Shown here piece after piece: positions 24,916 through 38,201 of a stretch of DNA of 64,000 nucleotides. The DNA lies in the NCBI GenBank assembly GCA_013398615.1, contig VZSR01000055.1, forward strand, positions 2,904,883 to 2,968,882, in the 5' to 3' direction. The position numbers and the translations under genes were made by a program. The notes under the pieces are model-generated. The model had not been told where the DNA came from. It was given only the letters and a program-made list of their open reading frames with translations, and did not search any database. Origin of the DNA: Brachypodius melanocephalos. Its lineage: Eukaryota > Chordata > Aves > Passeriformes > Pycnonotidae. How positions within the stretch are numbered: the first letter of the stretch is position 1; the number at the start of each line of letters is the position of its first letter.

Positions 24916-27228
24916 AGGACTCTGCAAAATGCCTGCATTTTCACCACTGCTCTAGACTCACTTACCTTAAGTCAGCACCAAGCACCTACACAGAGCAACC
25001 CTGCTGCATCAGCTACAGAGAAAAGGTGGTAAAAACACCCTCATCCCAGGAGATTCAGTTTAAAAATGTGGTTTCACAACGCAGTTAAGCTGATCTAGCT
25101 ACCAGCTGCCACAGCAAAAAAGCAGTCTTGCTTTCCCACTCACTTTATTCCTAGCAAAATACACACACTCCTCTCCCCATGCCTGACCTGTACATGAGCT
25201 GAAAAAAGAATGACCCAAGGAAAGAGTTTTCACTACCAGAGCAGGAATACCTTTTTCTTTGGGGGACAGGGGCAAACAACCCTTTTAATTAGCAGCTAGG
25301 ATATTGCACCAGCTCAGGCACACTGTGAGGCAGCATCTTCAGCCAGCCAGCAGATGGGTCAAGGAAGGAGAGCAGGGCAGAGTGTGAGGATGTCCCAAGG
25401 TCTCTCTCTGCTGGGAGAATCCTATGGCAGGTTTCTAACCGGCCTCATGCAAAGGCAGCAAGGGAAGAAGTGCTGCAGGTGCTTGCTGCAGGTTACTCTC
25501 CATTCCACAGAGTAAAATCAAAGGGTTCCAAGCCACCACTTTCAGCAAGCAACCCTAAGAGCAGGAGACTTAATGAAGCCTAGCTTTCCATGCCTTCAGG
25601 AGGGAGGCTGTCTCTGAGACTAATGACTGCGAGCTCCAGCTGGAGCTTCTCCTACAGCTGGCACAGTCATTTGGAGGCACTGCTGAGGCCCTTGAAGAAA
25701 AGGGTCTCCTTCAGTCCCCTGTCACTGCCCTGATTCAGCTACCTGCTCTTCACAAGGCTTGCAGGAACTCGTTTATTTCCAAGCTCTTTACTCCTGTAAA
25801 ATTTGTGTAAAATTGGCCAAAGGCCTTCCAGGTTATCTGGAAAGGGGTGGGGAGGCAGCACGATCAGATAAGCCCTCTTTCTCTGAGAACCCAGCCTGAG
25901 GAAACACAATGAGAGGCAGAAGCTGGGAATCAAAAACCACAGAGGGAAGAAGCACTAAAAAGACAAGGTAGAACAAGGCTAAGAAGGGCTTTAAAAGGGA
26001 AGACATGCATCTCCCATTTGGCAGAGCAGAGGAGGAGGAACTAATTTGAGAGTTCAGGGGAACTAGCAGATGACAAAAAACCTGAACGAATTTCAGAGGC
26101 AGAGAAGGATAGGAAATGCTGCAGCTTACACTCCTTAAGCAGAAAGACCCAGGTGCGTGCACATGCATGTAAGTAAGCACCAGAGACAGAGGCTAAATTT
26201 TTGAATTGAACAGAAATATAAGCCTGTAACATCCGCAGAGAGAGGCCACTCCAGTTTTTACGTGTGGACAAAATTACAAAGAGGCAGGGACTGTAGGAAG
26301 ATCTGGACAGGGTCATAGAATAGACCCCTTGCAGCCACACAAAAACAAACCCTGAAGCTGGTATACAGGGTAAAGTCATGAGGTCATAAGAAAAGCTCTG
26401 TCAGAGGCAGGAAAAGACAAAGACAACAGAACTTAGAGGAAATTTCTCCAGGAAGAGACCAAAACTGGTTAGTGCAAGGTCAATTACAAAGTCAAGAAAG
26501 GTAATATTTGATCACAACCAAGATGAAGAGCAGTGGGGGCTATTAAGAAAGCCCTGGTGAAGTAAATCACAGACACAGACTAAATTGGCAGAGAGCTGGG
26601 AGGCAAAAGCTCCAGACAGAGCATCCCATGGGGCCTGCAGAGGATACAGCAGCTGCTGCAGGAGGAGGGGATAAAGCAACTTTGCATTGAAGGAGAGAGG
26701 CTATGAGTTGGAAAACAAATGACAGAGACAAGGGAAAATTAGTTGGGACCCTTAAGACAAGCAAAAAGGTTAGAAATTCTACCTTTGTGAAAAGCATGGA
26801 GAAGGAAAACAGGACAGAGAAAACCAACAGGTAAAGACAAACCATCATTTGTATGCCAGCTCTCTACATAAAGTTGCCACAGTTTGAGAAGCAAATCTGA
26901 AGGTGGAAAAGGGGCTATCCAAGCTTGGTGGGGAACACCTCCATCAGCATTAAGTAAAGCAAAAATTAGAGGAGTTTACAAAGGGACTAGGCAGAGAGGA
27001 AGAGGCCAGGCTCTGAGATGGGGAGGTCAGTGTGGTCAGAGGACTCATGCCAGCCTCATGCCACTGCACAACAGCAGGAGCAGCAGATGGTGGGGCTGAA
27101 GATGGGAGAGAGGGCAGATAGAGTGTCCTGGGGATGGGGGGAAATGCCACTGCATTGGTGGTGTAAACAGCTATGAGGCATATATACTGATGAAAGAGGA
27201 CTGGGGGAAACCTGAATCCAGGGTGCAC

Positions 27229-27276
27229 AAAAAAAAAAAAAAAAACAAAAACAAACAAACAAAAAAAAAAAAACAA
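27229..27276. repeat. A-rich / (CAAA)n low-complexity tract
   Basis: About 48 bases, nearly all A with scattered C, including a short CAAACAAACAAA run and an A13 run. Simple sequence in the intron. Confidence 0.9.
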
Positions 27277-30200
27277 CCAGCAGCAGGAGTGGCAGGGGAG
27301 AAGAAAAACAGAAAGACCCTGAAGGGGAGGAGCAGTGCTGACTGAAAATCAAGACATGCAAAAGCCAGGTACCTCCTTATGCCATGGGTGATCCAGGCAC
27401 AGGGAGCAATGGCTCTGGACTAACCAACAGCATCTGCTGAACAAGAAGGGGCCCCAGCCTTCAGCACCAAGACAGGAACTACACACAGGAGATGCAACAC
27501 AGAAAGGGACATGACCTTAACGACTGCAAGTCTCATTTGATGTATGGAGTCTGGGAAAAGCTGCAAGTTGGGTTTTTTCAGGATTACAGAATCAGCTCAG
27601 TAACACCACACCTCGGGCACCAGTCCAGACGCCCTTGTGCCTCGCAGAGCAACGCGTCTCAGCACCCACGAGATGAGATGGGGCACCACAGCCTGAGAGA
27701 TGCTCCAGAGGTGATACACCCTGACTGCAGCAAGAGCAGACTTGCCACTTGGTAGGGCTGCAGGTTTATCTGAAGGTCTGAAAGAAAGCAGAGCCCCAGC
27801 TCCTAGACACAGACGATGTGTTTGAGGGTGACTAAACAGCATTTTTCACTAAACAAAAAAACCTTTCCCAATCAACTGAGAAAAGGAAGGGTGGGGGATG
27901 AGGTAAATCTTTCCTCCACTGATACAATACTGTGAGCATCCTCCTGCCTACACTCCCTGACGAGCAGACGTATGCAGAAGTTTTCATCTTCAGCTACTTA
28001 CTTAGCAAAGCCTAGTCCCCTCTGATCAGGGAGTTAAAGAAAGGCTTACACAGCTCTCAGGGAAGGAGGGAGGGTTTTATTTATCTGATTTCAACATGCC
28101 CAAGTTATCAGACTCTAGAGGAATTCAATTAATGAGAGTAAAACTCTTGTTTGATGCAAGTCTGGAAGGGTGCAGTGGGTTGGTTTTTTTCTGTAAATAG
28201 CTGCACCCCAGAGATTTTACACTGATTATAAGCCTTAACAGCGACTGACTGATGCAAGTTGAACAGACTCAGCAGCTGCACCGAAACACTGCACACGCTC
28301 CAGATCTGTCGGGGACTGACACAGCTGGAGGAGACCAGCACAAAGACAGGGAGAAGGGAGGGCTGCAGGGCCAGGAACCTGGGACTGCAATCCCAAAGGA
28401 ACTGCTGGGGCCATCCCCCTCCTCGCCTCACAGCAGCAGCAGACTGGCAGTGAGGGTTGGCACAGTTGCACCCACTGGCACAGCTTTCTGAGTACCTGCC
28501 TGCAGCAGCTGTGCAATGTCACCTCCCAAGAAGAAGGCAAAATGAAATGTCCTGCACAAACTCGTGAGGTGAGGCTTGGGCACCACAGGCATTTGGCTGC
28601 TCCTGGACAGTGTCCTAAAGCACACAGAAGCCAGCCCTGTGTGTCCCTGGTGGGGAAGGTGCCCCCATGCCCACACAGCTGCCTGCTCCCCGCCAGGCCC
28701 TGGGGCACCTGGCACTTGGTCAGGGCTTCCTGCCACCACAACGTCCCCTGGGTCCCTAGGTGTGAGGGGAGCATGACCTGTGGGGGCAGCAGGGCTAAGG
28801 GGACCATGGCATACACTGCCTTGGATTCCCAGCTCAGGACAGGCCACTCCTGGTAAAGGCATCATACTGTCACCACCTGGGACAGAGCTCCTGCCCTTCC
28901 TGGCAATGTCTGTCCCCACTGGCTCTGCCCAGGCCATGCCCTCTCACCCATGGCCACCCAGTGAAGTGGCACAAAGAGAGCACACACTGTCGCCCAAGGG
29001 GCTCCAGCAATCCCAAGAGTTGGCCCCAATGTTTTAACGTGGCAGTGGTCACACCTGGGCTCGAGCTGGCCTCTGGCACCGTGAAGAGAGGGAAAGAAAG
29101 AATTCTGATGGCAATATAGGCTTTGGAGAATTTTACTCAGATAATCCTCTCCTAAGGTTGGCCAGCTGGCTTTAAAGGGAACAGACGGAGGAACATTACA
29201 AATCACTGAACCGATGGGAACCAAACACAGGGCGCAAAACTCCTCTCATACAAACGTTTCTTTTAAAATGCTGCCATGAAGATAAGCACAGCTCCCAACA
29301 CTGCTCCCAGGCGGTGCTAGTCCTAGGAGATTTACCCAATGTTTATTCAATGCACATTTCTCCAAAACCCACATGGTACATCCAGCCAGGAAACCGAACA
29401 AACATCCATAATTTCCTTTGACACCTCCTAGCTACACTGTTCTGACAAAAGCAACCAGCGCCATCCAGTACCACTGCACGCCAAAAAAACAACAGAAAAA
29501 AAATAAAAGAAAAAAACCCCAAAATCCCTGTTCTGTTATCCCTGCTTCCTTATCAAACCCCTTCAACACAGCAAGCCAGCAAGAGGGAGAAATCACAGGC
29601 CAAACCAGCCAGATTCCATCAGCTGGTTAGGACAGCACCAATAATACCTCCTGGCTGTATACTTGGGAGAGACACGTAGGTGTTTCTATAGTCTACTTAC
29701 ACAGAAACCTCAGGAACTCTCCCCTCTCTTCCCCAAGGGAGATTCAAGACATTTGAGGTTTAACAGCTGCAACAAACAGCGTCCCCTTACTAGAGAAAAT
29801 ATTCAGGAACAAGATAACAAGAGACACGGTTACTGAAACAGGATGAAAACATGGAAAAAGCCTCTGGGGTCTAAGTGCTGCCCTAATGACTGCAGACTGC
29901 TACTCAGAAAAATCTGAATTCAAGTATACAGCTCTCATCACCACTTGCAGATCAAATAGGAATGGCAACATGCAAATCTTGCTGCCTGCAAAAGAGGTAA
30001 TCTAAGACACCATTTGTGAGCAACCCGCTAGCAATGCCACAGCCCCTGCAAACACAAAGAAATAAAAACCTGCAAATGCCCTTGATCTTGCATTCATTCC
30101 CCAGTAGATTACTGTGCTGAACCCAAACATCACCACTCTAATGTCTGAAGCAGTTGAGGGCACAGTTATTATTACACATGAAATAGCAAGGGTATATATC

Positions 30201-31389
30201 CTCTATTCAAATTTGATTGCAGATATAGCAGATGGGTTAAAAAGATGAATTAGAAGGAAAATAATGCCAACTATTCTCTTTAAAATAGTTTTAAGACCAG
30301 TATCTTATTTATTTCACAGCCAAGAGGTAAAGCAATTCTACAAAGCCAACTCAAAATTAGCAGATATATTTTCCCTTTACACTAGAAAAGAATGCAGATG
30401 CTAAACCTATTATATAGACAGTGAAGTGTCATCAGAGCAAAGAAGGCAAAAATAGCTAAGTTATCTGTAAGATGACTAAGCAAATGGATTTTCAAAAATA
30501 TGCTTTCAAATACGACACCCTTTTCTTAGAGCTGCATACATCCGTTTAGCTTTGTTAATTTCTCAATTCTTTCTTTTGATAATTTATTTTTAGCCTCCCA
30601 CTAGCATACTTCCCCAGAAGCCTCACTTCACCCTACCCACACTCAAGATTCGCATCCACATACGGAGGATGGTTTAGAAAACGATGCTGATCACCCCAGT
30701 AACTATGGAGAATCTCTACTGCAGCACTTTTACGATCACGTACATGCATTTCTTTTACATCTGTCCATCTGCTGGAAAACTGGACTCCTACTGTCTCCCA
30801 TCCTCATTTCTATACCCTCTTCATCATCCCCACTCATCTCAGGGGTCTCCACGACTCTACTGGTACCTTCCAGGACTGAAGAACCCTCCTTTCTCATGTG
30901 GCCCTTGCTCCTATCATTTCTGCAGGTAACAGACAACCCACCGCTTTCCCAGGAGGAGAAGGCTGCTTGACGCCACCTTAGGAATGGTAGTGGTTAGGGG
31001 AATGTGAGCAGCAGAGCCACGTGCTGCTTCTGCAGTGGCATGGGGGCCACATTCCCCAGCACATCTCTACCACACGTGCTGCCAGCAGCCAGGTTTAGAG
31101 GCTCCTGGTATCAGCCATGGTCATGCTCCTCTGCACATTTTCCACCAACACCCAGATGTCTTTCACACCAGATATCTCTGTAAGGAAAATAACCCTTTCC
31201 TCAGATTACATCTCTTCAGGGACTTAATTGGCACCCACACAACTGCAGCCTCTGGTAATCTACATTTCTGAGGTTAACAGCAAGACTTGGTGCTTGGCCA
31301 AGCCTCCCACTGAGTCATTTTTCTGCCACGCCAGAGCCCTGCATATGGCTCTCCTCTGACACTTCCTCATGGAGGGATGGGCACCCTAA

Positions 31390-31570
31390 AGAGGGTGATG
31401 AAACAATGGAATGGGCTGCCCAGGGAGGTGATGGAGTCACCATCCCTGAAGGTTTCCAAGTGCCACAGAACATGGCACTCAGTGCCACGTTGACATGGTG
31501 GTGTTCAGCCATAGGCTGGACTCCATGACCTTCAAAGGGCTTTTCCAGACTAATTGGTTCTGTGATTCTG
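31390..31570 (+). mobile_element. CR1 LINE 3' end, 5'-truncated
   Basis: Recognisable CR1 segments are ATGGGCTGCCCAGGGAGG, GGAGTCACCATCCCTGAAGG, ACATGGCACTCAGTGCCA, AGGCTGGACTCCATGACC and the tail GGTTCTGTGATTCTG, which carries the CR1 terminal repeat. It represents a different CR1 subfamily from the copy at 24771 because of the 'CATGGCACTCAGTGCCA' block. It is antisense to IGSF3. Confidence 0.93.
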
Positions 31571-33061
31571 AGGCAGCTCCTGCTGCCTGCCCTATCTGCT
31601 GCCAGGAACCCAGCCCTCAACCCCCAGCAGCCAAACACAAAGTTCTGGGACCCCCTTCCCAGCAAGCAGGCTTCCAAGGCTCAAACCTATTACACTGAGA
31701 TCATTAGGATGCTTTTAGTAATGTATCCCAGTGGAGCTGCTAGAGCAGCTATTAGGCATTTGACACACACCAAATCCTTCCTCACATTCATCACCCTCCT
31801 CTCTACATCCTCCCCCAAAACAACGCAGCCTAAAAAACCAATGGGATCCAGATGAGGGCCAGAAGGGTGACAACAGCTTAACAGGGGCAGGCTTGCAAGA
31901 AGAGGTGACAGACTTCTTTGAGATCAGCCCCTCACCTCCCCTACATTACCCCATGTTGCTCAGAGCAGTCTCAAATAGCTTTGCCCACTGCTCCAGGAGG
32001 AAAGAAACCTCCTTCCCACCACACATTTGCAGCCACATTCTTCCTTGCAAAGACTGAAAGAAAAAAAATTAGCCCAAATACCAGAGTCAGGCATAAATCA
32101 GAATAACCACTGAGTAAGTTCTGCCCTTCCTTCGCTTAGCAGCCACAGGTTAGCACCTGCAGAGGGACCCTGCAGGCACAACTGGACAATTCAAGAGCAG
32201 AAAATAGCAAATAAAACCTATATATATAAAAGAACCAAGACAAGGTCCCTCTATGCTCTAATGATGATCTGAGAGATCACCTCCAAACACACCTCTCCTT
32301 ACACGTAAGCAAGGGGAAGAGGTGGGATAAAAAGCAACGTGAGGTCAGATAAAAAGCAATGTGATATGAGAAAGGCGTTTTCTGATATTTAAATATGAAG
32401 ATGAGCAGTAGATATACACCCTCCTTGTAGCCCTTTGGACTCTGGACAACTTTTGCCCCTGTGCAGTACACGTATCTGAGGCTGGACTCTGAGTCTTGTT
32501 GGCAGGAAAGGCACCTGAAGCCAAGCTTGTTCAAGTCCAACTCATTTAGAGAAGAAAGGAGTAAGTGCTTGGCAAACTTCAAGCATTTGGCAGCTACACA
32601 CTCCAGATTAGATTTAACTGCCAACTAGCTCATGGCATGGGGCTGATTAGACCTAACAGCTCCTAAGGTGCCAGTGACCCATAGATTAATTGTGCTGCTG
32701 TAACACTGATGGCTGGGATGAATCACAGCAGCTCCACGTTGCAGTCACACGGGCCGTGCCCCACGCTCGGCGAGCAGAGCTCTCATTCACGCAGGATAAG
32801 CAAGAGAGCTTGTGCAGGTAAGTAACACCATAGAGCTCAAAGTAAAAATCAATTTTCTTCTTTTTGTAACGCCGAGAGTGAAATCAATCAGGCCCGTAAC
32901 AATCTCCTCCACGCCACGTTTTCTTCCATGAATAAGAAAAAAAGCAGCCTGTTTGCTGACAGACAGCAAGTGAGGCCTCAGCCCTAACGCTGCATATTTC
33001 CTCCCCAAAAGATCCCATGACACCTTTTAAGCCACTCTCTCTACTTCAAGCAGCCAAGAAC

Positions 33062-33135
33062 AGGGACAGAGTGACTTGCCTACAATTATATCACAAGTCA
33101 GAAGAAAGCAGTGGAGTTTGCACGCTGTGACTCCT
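33062..33135 (+). repeat. Ancient MIR/L3-like relic (short)
   Basis: GGGACAGAGTGACTTGCCTA, followed by ATTATATCACAAGTCAG and an AGCAGTGGAGTTTGCACGCT-like end, fits the recalled MIR/L3 3' tail (acttgcccaaggtcacaca...). It is short and divergent, so confidence is limited. Confidence 0.4.
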
Positions 33136-35154
33136 GCTGGAGGCGCTGGATAACCCTGCAGGCATAAAGGTCAAACCCTTCAGCAGGAGCTCTCAAGATA
33201 TTGTCTGCAGGCCACAAGCAGCCAGCAGAAAGCTGGGAGATGGCATCATGCCAGCCCAGTTTCTCTTGGTATCCATGTCCTTCCTTGGAAAGTGCCTTAG
33301 CACCTGGCAGGGCGGTTAAGCACTCATCCCCCACAAGACAGAGCAAACATCCCTCCTCTGTAATGGGATTAGACAGCGGAGCAGGAAAACAGCATACAGG
33401 AACCTCCAGAAGAGAAAAGCAAAGCTTGACAGGGAATTCAGGAGGGTGGAAGAAGCTGAGGGCCAAGCTGTATCAGAAGGGCAGGAGCAGAAAGCACTGA
33501 GTCAAGGAGATAAGATCAGATGATACAGTGAGAGGGGGCAGAGCCCTTTGAAAGCACACCGGAGATAAACGCACTCAGATAATTGCTCAGAACGGAATAA
33601 ATATTAGTAAGTACTATAATTACCTCGAAGATTTTACAAAGCTGTAAGAAGAAACACTAGAAAGAGAGGCTGGCACACAGATGCTTGTTGGGAAGCTCTT
33701 ATTTCAAGCCATCAAGAAAGAACCAACAAGGCCTGACACCCAGGTTGGTAATTTTCAGCTTGGCAGCCAGCCAGAGCCCTTTGGCTGGATCCTAGGTACT
33801 GGGTAACTCGAGTTAATAAGTGCCAGATTCCAGCACTATGATTTTCCAGAGTACTGAGCTTCTGGATGACTTCTGGCAACAACCAACTACCTTCTCATAC
33901 TCAGGGTCCAGCTTCTCTTTCAGAGAGATTTGGAGGAACCTGGGCAGATTCCTATGTTCATGGTGCTGATGCTGAATGGAGACAAAATGATTAATCCAAG
34001 ATGAAAAAAGCCCACTCATCTAAGCAGCCAAGTCTTAATAACCCTGCTATCGTGAGAGATCAGAGCCCTTCTTTCCCAAACAAACAACCAAAAATTCTGC
34101 TATTTGGGGGCTCAGTACCTCATCTTCAAGCCTCCATTTCTCTAAAAGCTTCAGAAACCACACATTTCACAGCAGTCTGGGTCAGTGCTGAGCCCCTCTC
34201 AAACACAGAACAGACATTTAGCACTACAAAGTCTGCTGAAAAGTAGATCTACCTCAGCCCTGCTCCCATCTCCCTCTGACAAGTTTATCGACTTCCACAC
34301 AAAGCCCAAAAGCCATAAAAGTGACAGTAGGCCTCAAGCAGACACACCAGGAATGCAATGTGGGAGGAACAACCAAAAAAAACACCCCTAGAATTCCCCA
34401 GATGCACCATCATTCCCTTTCATTCCCCCTGTAATCACAATGAGTCTAGAAGGGAACATATCTGCTGGGAAGTAAAACTATCAGCTTCTGTGAGCAGAGT
34501 AGGGAACACCAGGCGAATGACAGCAATTCCAGACTCATGCCACTAGTTAAAAACGCCCCAAAAACTTAGCAGTGTCACAACAGCTATCAAAAATCACCTC
34601 CAAACACATCAGAGCCTGATGAGCTGTTTTGCAAGGGGCAGAAAAACAACATCCAGAACAGCAAAGCAAACAAGTGGCATTAGTGAAATGCTTGACAGTG
34701 CTAATGGCTGCGCAGCTGCCCCAGATGCTGCTCTGCATCCCAACTGGCATAACTTTGTCACCAGAAACTGCACTGGAATCTCCTTACTCCTGCACTTCAG
34801 CAGCACCCTCATCCCCTCCTGACCAGCCAAGTTTTAAGTCTGCCAAAATCAGAAGAGACAGGAGAAGTGCTAGATGATTTTTTTCAAGTCCCAGATGGAA
34901 TCAATATCTTGCTTGGAAAGAAGTCAGCTAAGAGGAGTGGTAAGTACACTGCTCAGGAACATGACAAATACAGACAGATCCTCACTATCTGAGTTTCTTT
35001 TGTACAAGAGAGTCTTTGACATGTGAAAAGCCACGGGCATGTTGTAAGGCCTGGCGTTTGGCAAGATCCATCCTTCAGAGCCTGTTCTCCCCTATCTTTC
35101 TTATCAGCTGGGTTCTTCACCTTCCTTCTCCCCCTTGGCTCATCTGTTTTACAG

Positions 35155-35540
35155 CCTGGAGAAAGAGAAGGCTCCAGGGAAACATCACTGCAGGCTTTCA
35201 GTACTGAAAGGGGGCTTATAAAAAAGATGGAGAACAACTTTATAGACGGACAAATAGCGATAGGACAAAGGGGAACAGTTTTAAATGAAAGGAAAAAAAG
35301 GGAGATTTAGATTAGATGTTAGGAGGAAATTCTTTACTCAGAGGGTGCTGAGGCACTGGAACACGCTGCCTAGAGAAGCTGTGGATGCCACATCTCTGGA
35401 AGTGCTCAAGACCAGGTTGGATGGGCCCTGAGCAACCTGGTGTAGTGGGTGGCACCGCTGCCCATGATGGCAGGGAGGGGTGTGGAATTAGATGACCTTT
35501 AAGGCTCCTTCCAACCCAAATCATTCCATCAGTCTGTGAT
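35155..35540 (+). mobile_element. CR1 LINE 3' end, longer copy
   Basis: This is the best-preserved CR1 in the window by length, about 385 bp. Blocks in order are GAGAAGGCTCCAGGGA, a CAGTACTGAAAGGGGGCTTA junction, GATAGGACAAAGGGGAACAG, GGGAGATTTAGATTAGATGT, CACTGGAACACGCTGCC, GAAGTGCTCAAGACCAGGTT, TAGATGACCTTTAAGGCTCC and TTCCAACCCAAATCATTCC. It covers the end of the reverse-transcriptase ORF region and the 3' UTR. No open reading frame remains. It is antisense to IGSF3. Confidence 0.95.
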
Positions 35541-37570
35541 CCTCTCCCCACTCCTCCACTTAACAGTGCACCACCTTGTCCCTCCCTGTGTGTGGATCAT
35601 TGCCCAGTAAGAGCTGGAAACAGACCTAGAAATACCAAGGAACTACCAGCACAGGAGTAAAATCAAGAAAGAGGAACCATAGCAGGGTTCAGGCAGCGGT
35701 TTCAGCCAGAGACCACGGATAAAACGCTAAGCAGGACAGAGCAGGCAGCCTCTGTCAGGGGCTGGTGACACTTAAAAGAGTGGCTGGATCAAACACTGGG
35801 CTCACTGGAGGGCTGGGTAACTGGTCACACATCCTTGGACCCACAGTGATGATGCCCTGGGACATGGAGCATGCACACCCCAGCAAACTGGGTAACCCAG
35901 CCAGATGAACCTGCCATGCCCCCTGGTCACCTGCCTCCACAGTATCCCCCTCCCTTGGGATCCCACAAACATCTGCAGGACCACGTGAAAAACAGATCTA
36001 CTTTCATGTCACACACACACAGAGTCCCTCTGTGTATTTACTGTGTTTGTCAAGTTAGCTTTGAGATCAACCAAGTCCTTCCAACTGGTCTTCATGTGAG
36101 CACCCTGATCTGCATCCTGACCTGCACCCTCCCCTGCCTGCCACAGTGGGCAGGAACCAGGCTGGAACATCTCCTTCCAGGAGCATCCCTGCTTTTTGCC
36201 ATTGTTTAAGTACTGTGCAGCAATGGTACAAGCGCTGAGTGTCAAAGCCCTTCCCTTTCCAAGAAAAGCTTCCCATCACTTAGCTGAGATGGTCTGGTTT
36301 TGTGCTCTTGTCCAATTACTTATTGAAATGGGACTTTAGCAACAGTCAGAAAGGCAAGACTTCCTCTTGTCTCATTGCCACTTGCTAATTAAACCTAATA
36401 AGAAAAAGCTTACTGACTTACATCATCTGAAACATGTTCCTGATGGAGACAGGGTGAGCAACAGGTCAAAGCTGGATGTTACATAGATGCACAGACACCC
36501 TAGACCCACCAAAGGCAGCTAGCTGCAGACTCAATTTCTTTGCCTTGCAATGTGATCAAACCCAGCTTTGTTAGCCATTTTAGCCTCTCCATGGCTGATA
36601 AGAAACAGATGCTAAAAGTCTCCTAATATTCTAACACAGAGAACTATTCCTTAAGAAGATTTTATATGACTAGGAAAGAAACACCAATATAAAAATGGAG
36701 TCAAAACCCATTTAGCAGGTTATCATTAAGAAGTATTTAGGAACTTCAAAGCCAGAAGCAAATCACAATACAGCAGTTTTCCAGACACTGGCTGGAGGGC
36801 CTAAACGCCCTTGATACCAGTAGACAAGTCAAATCATGAGCTGAGGAACCCTAGCAACAATAAGAAAACCCTATTGTGCTCAAAAATCTTCCCCTTCCTT
36901 TCAGGTGATTTTCCTGGTGCCTTAAGTTCCTGGGCAGGAATCCTGCAGCAATCCTGCAGATTGCTAACACTGACAGCAAAGAGCACTCTTTCAGGCTACA
37001 GCACTCTGATTCACCCAAGGTAAACCAATGAAAACACCTCTGGCTTCACACTAGACTGTATAACCTTTAAATCAATGACAGAACTCACAGCCAGTTTTAT
37101 ACAGATAAGAAAGAAACCAAGAAAGACCAAAAGAAAAAACTTTAAAAGATGTTTTTGTTTCAAAAAAGGCAATTTCCTGGTTAAAAAAACACTCAACAAG
37201 CCAACCAACACTGAAGTGATGCTCTCCCTATGACCCTCTCTCTCCCACCCCCTTCCCTGTGGTCTGCAGCACTGTTTATTCTGCCTTTCACTTTATATAA
37301 TGGGTCTGGTAGAAGTGTTCTAAGTACACATTCGATTTGCAATAAAACCTGCTTTAATAAAGACATCTAACTTGACGGAAGGTCAACTAAAAGACAACAA
37401 TTCGCATAAACCAAAACCTCATGTGTAAATAAACAGGATCTGCAGGAGCCTCAGGATGTCAGACAGTCTGGCCAAGACAGCAGGGAGGGAGTCTGCCCAT
37501 GAAGAATTACATTTGGGGACACGCAGGAGCGGAGCCTGCCAGCCTGGCTCCGATGGCTGCAGCAGCCACC

Positions 37571-37616
37571 CACCTTAGGGACAGCCAGAGAGCCACCTTA
37601 GGGACAGCCAGAGAGG
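37571..37616. repeat. Tandem duplication, 23-bp unit x2
   Basis: CACCTTAGGGACAGCCAGAG followed by AGC or AGG occurs twice head to tail (37571-37593 and 37594-37616), identical except for the last base. A third copy begins (CACCT) and stops. The near identity suggests a recent duplication that may vary in copy number. Confidence 0.92.
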
Positions 37617-38157
37617 CACCTCAACCACACACAGAAAGGAGGCAACGAGGCATCCAGTAGGGCACGTTTCAGCATGTTCCCCAAATACAGCAGGGTCACA
37701 GACCACCCCAGCACACTCGGGATCAGTCAGAGATCCCGAGGCAGCAAACCCAGGCATGAGGGCAGCGGAGTTGGCTCGCAGAATGAAGCCTGCAGCGGAG
37801 GACTTGGGGCAGCCGCAGATGGAGAAAGCGCAATCTTGGCCACTGCTGCTAACAATGCATGGAGGAGCAGATGAGGCGCCAGCAACGCTCCAGGGCCGCG
37901 AGCTGTGGTAAACAAAAACAACCCCAAACCCCCCATGTGCAAACACCCACTACGCTGTTTTCTACATATGTTCCCACCCACCCAAGCTGTCCTCAGGTCT
38001 ATTGCACCTCTAGACTTGTGTGTCAGCCTCTGGCCACCACAGCCCGTGAGCTTGGGCAGGCAGCAGAAGAGCAGGAGGGTGCAGGAGCAAAACTCTGGAG
38101 TGGCAGCCAACTGCACACTGATGCTTCCCAGCCAGCATCCCTTCCCCTCCGGGAGAC

Positions 38158-38201
38158 ATCCCTTCATTCTCCAAGATCATCCATCCCTTCATTCTCCAAG
38201 A
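38158..38201. repeat. Direct repeat, 19 bp, 25-bp period
   Basis: ATCCCTTCATTCTCCAAGA occurs at 38158-38176 and 38183-38201, identical in both copies, with a 6-base spacer (TCATCC). A short tandem duplication in the intron. Confidence 0.92.

Noticed and set aside
28235..28816. 193-codon open frame on the minus strand
   Set aside because: The region is GC-rich, several other frames are open in parallel, and composition and motifs match no family I know. Its position inside the IGSF3 intron and lack of splice context also argue against a gene.
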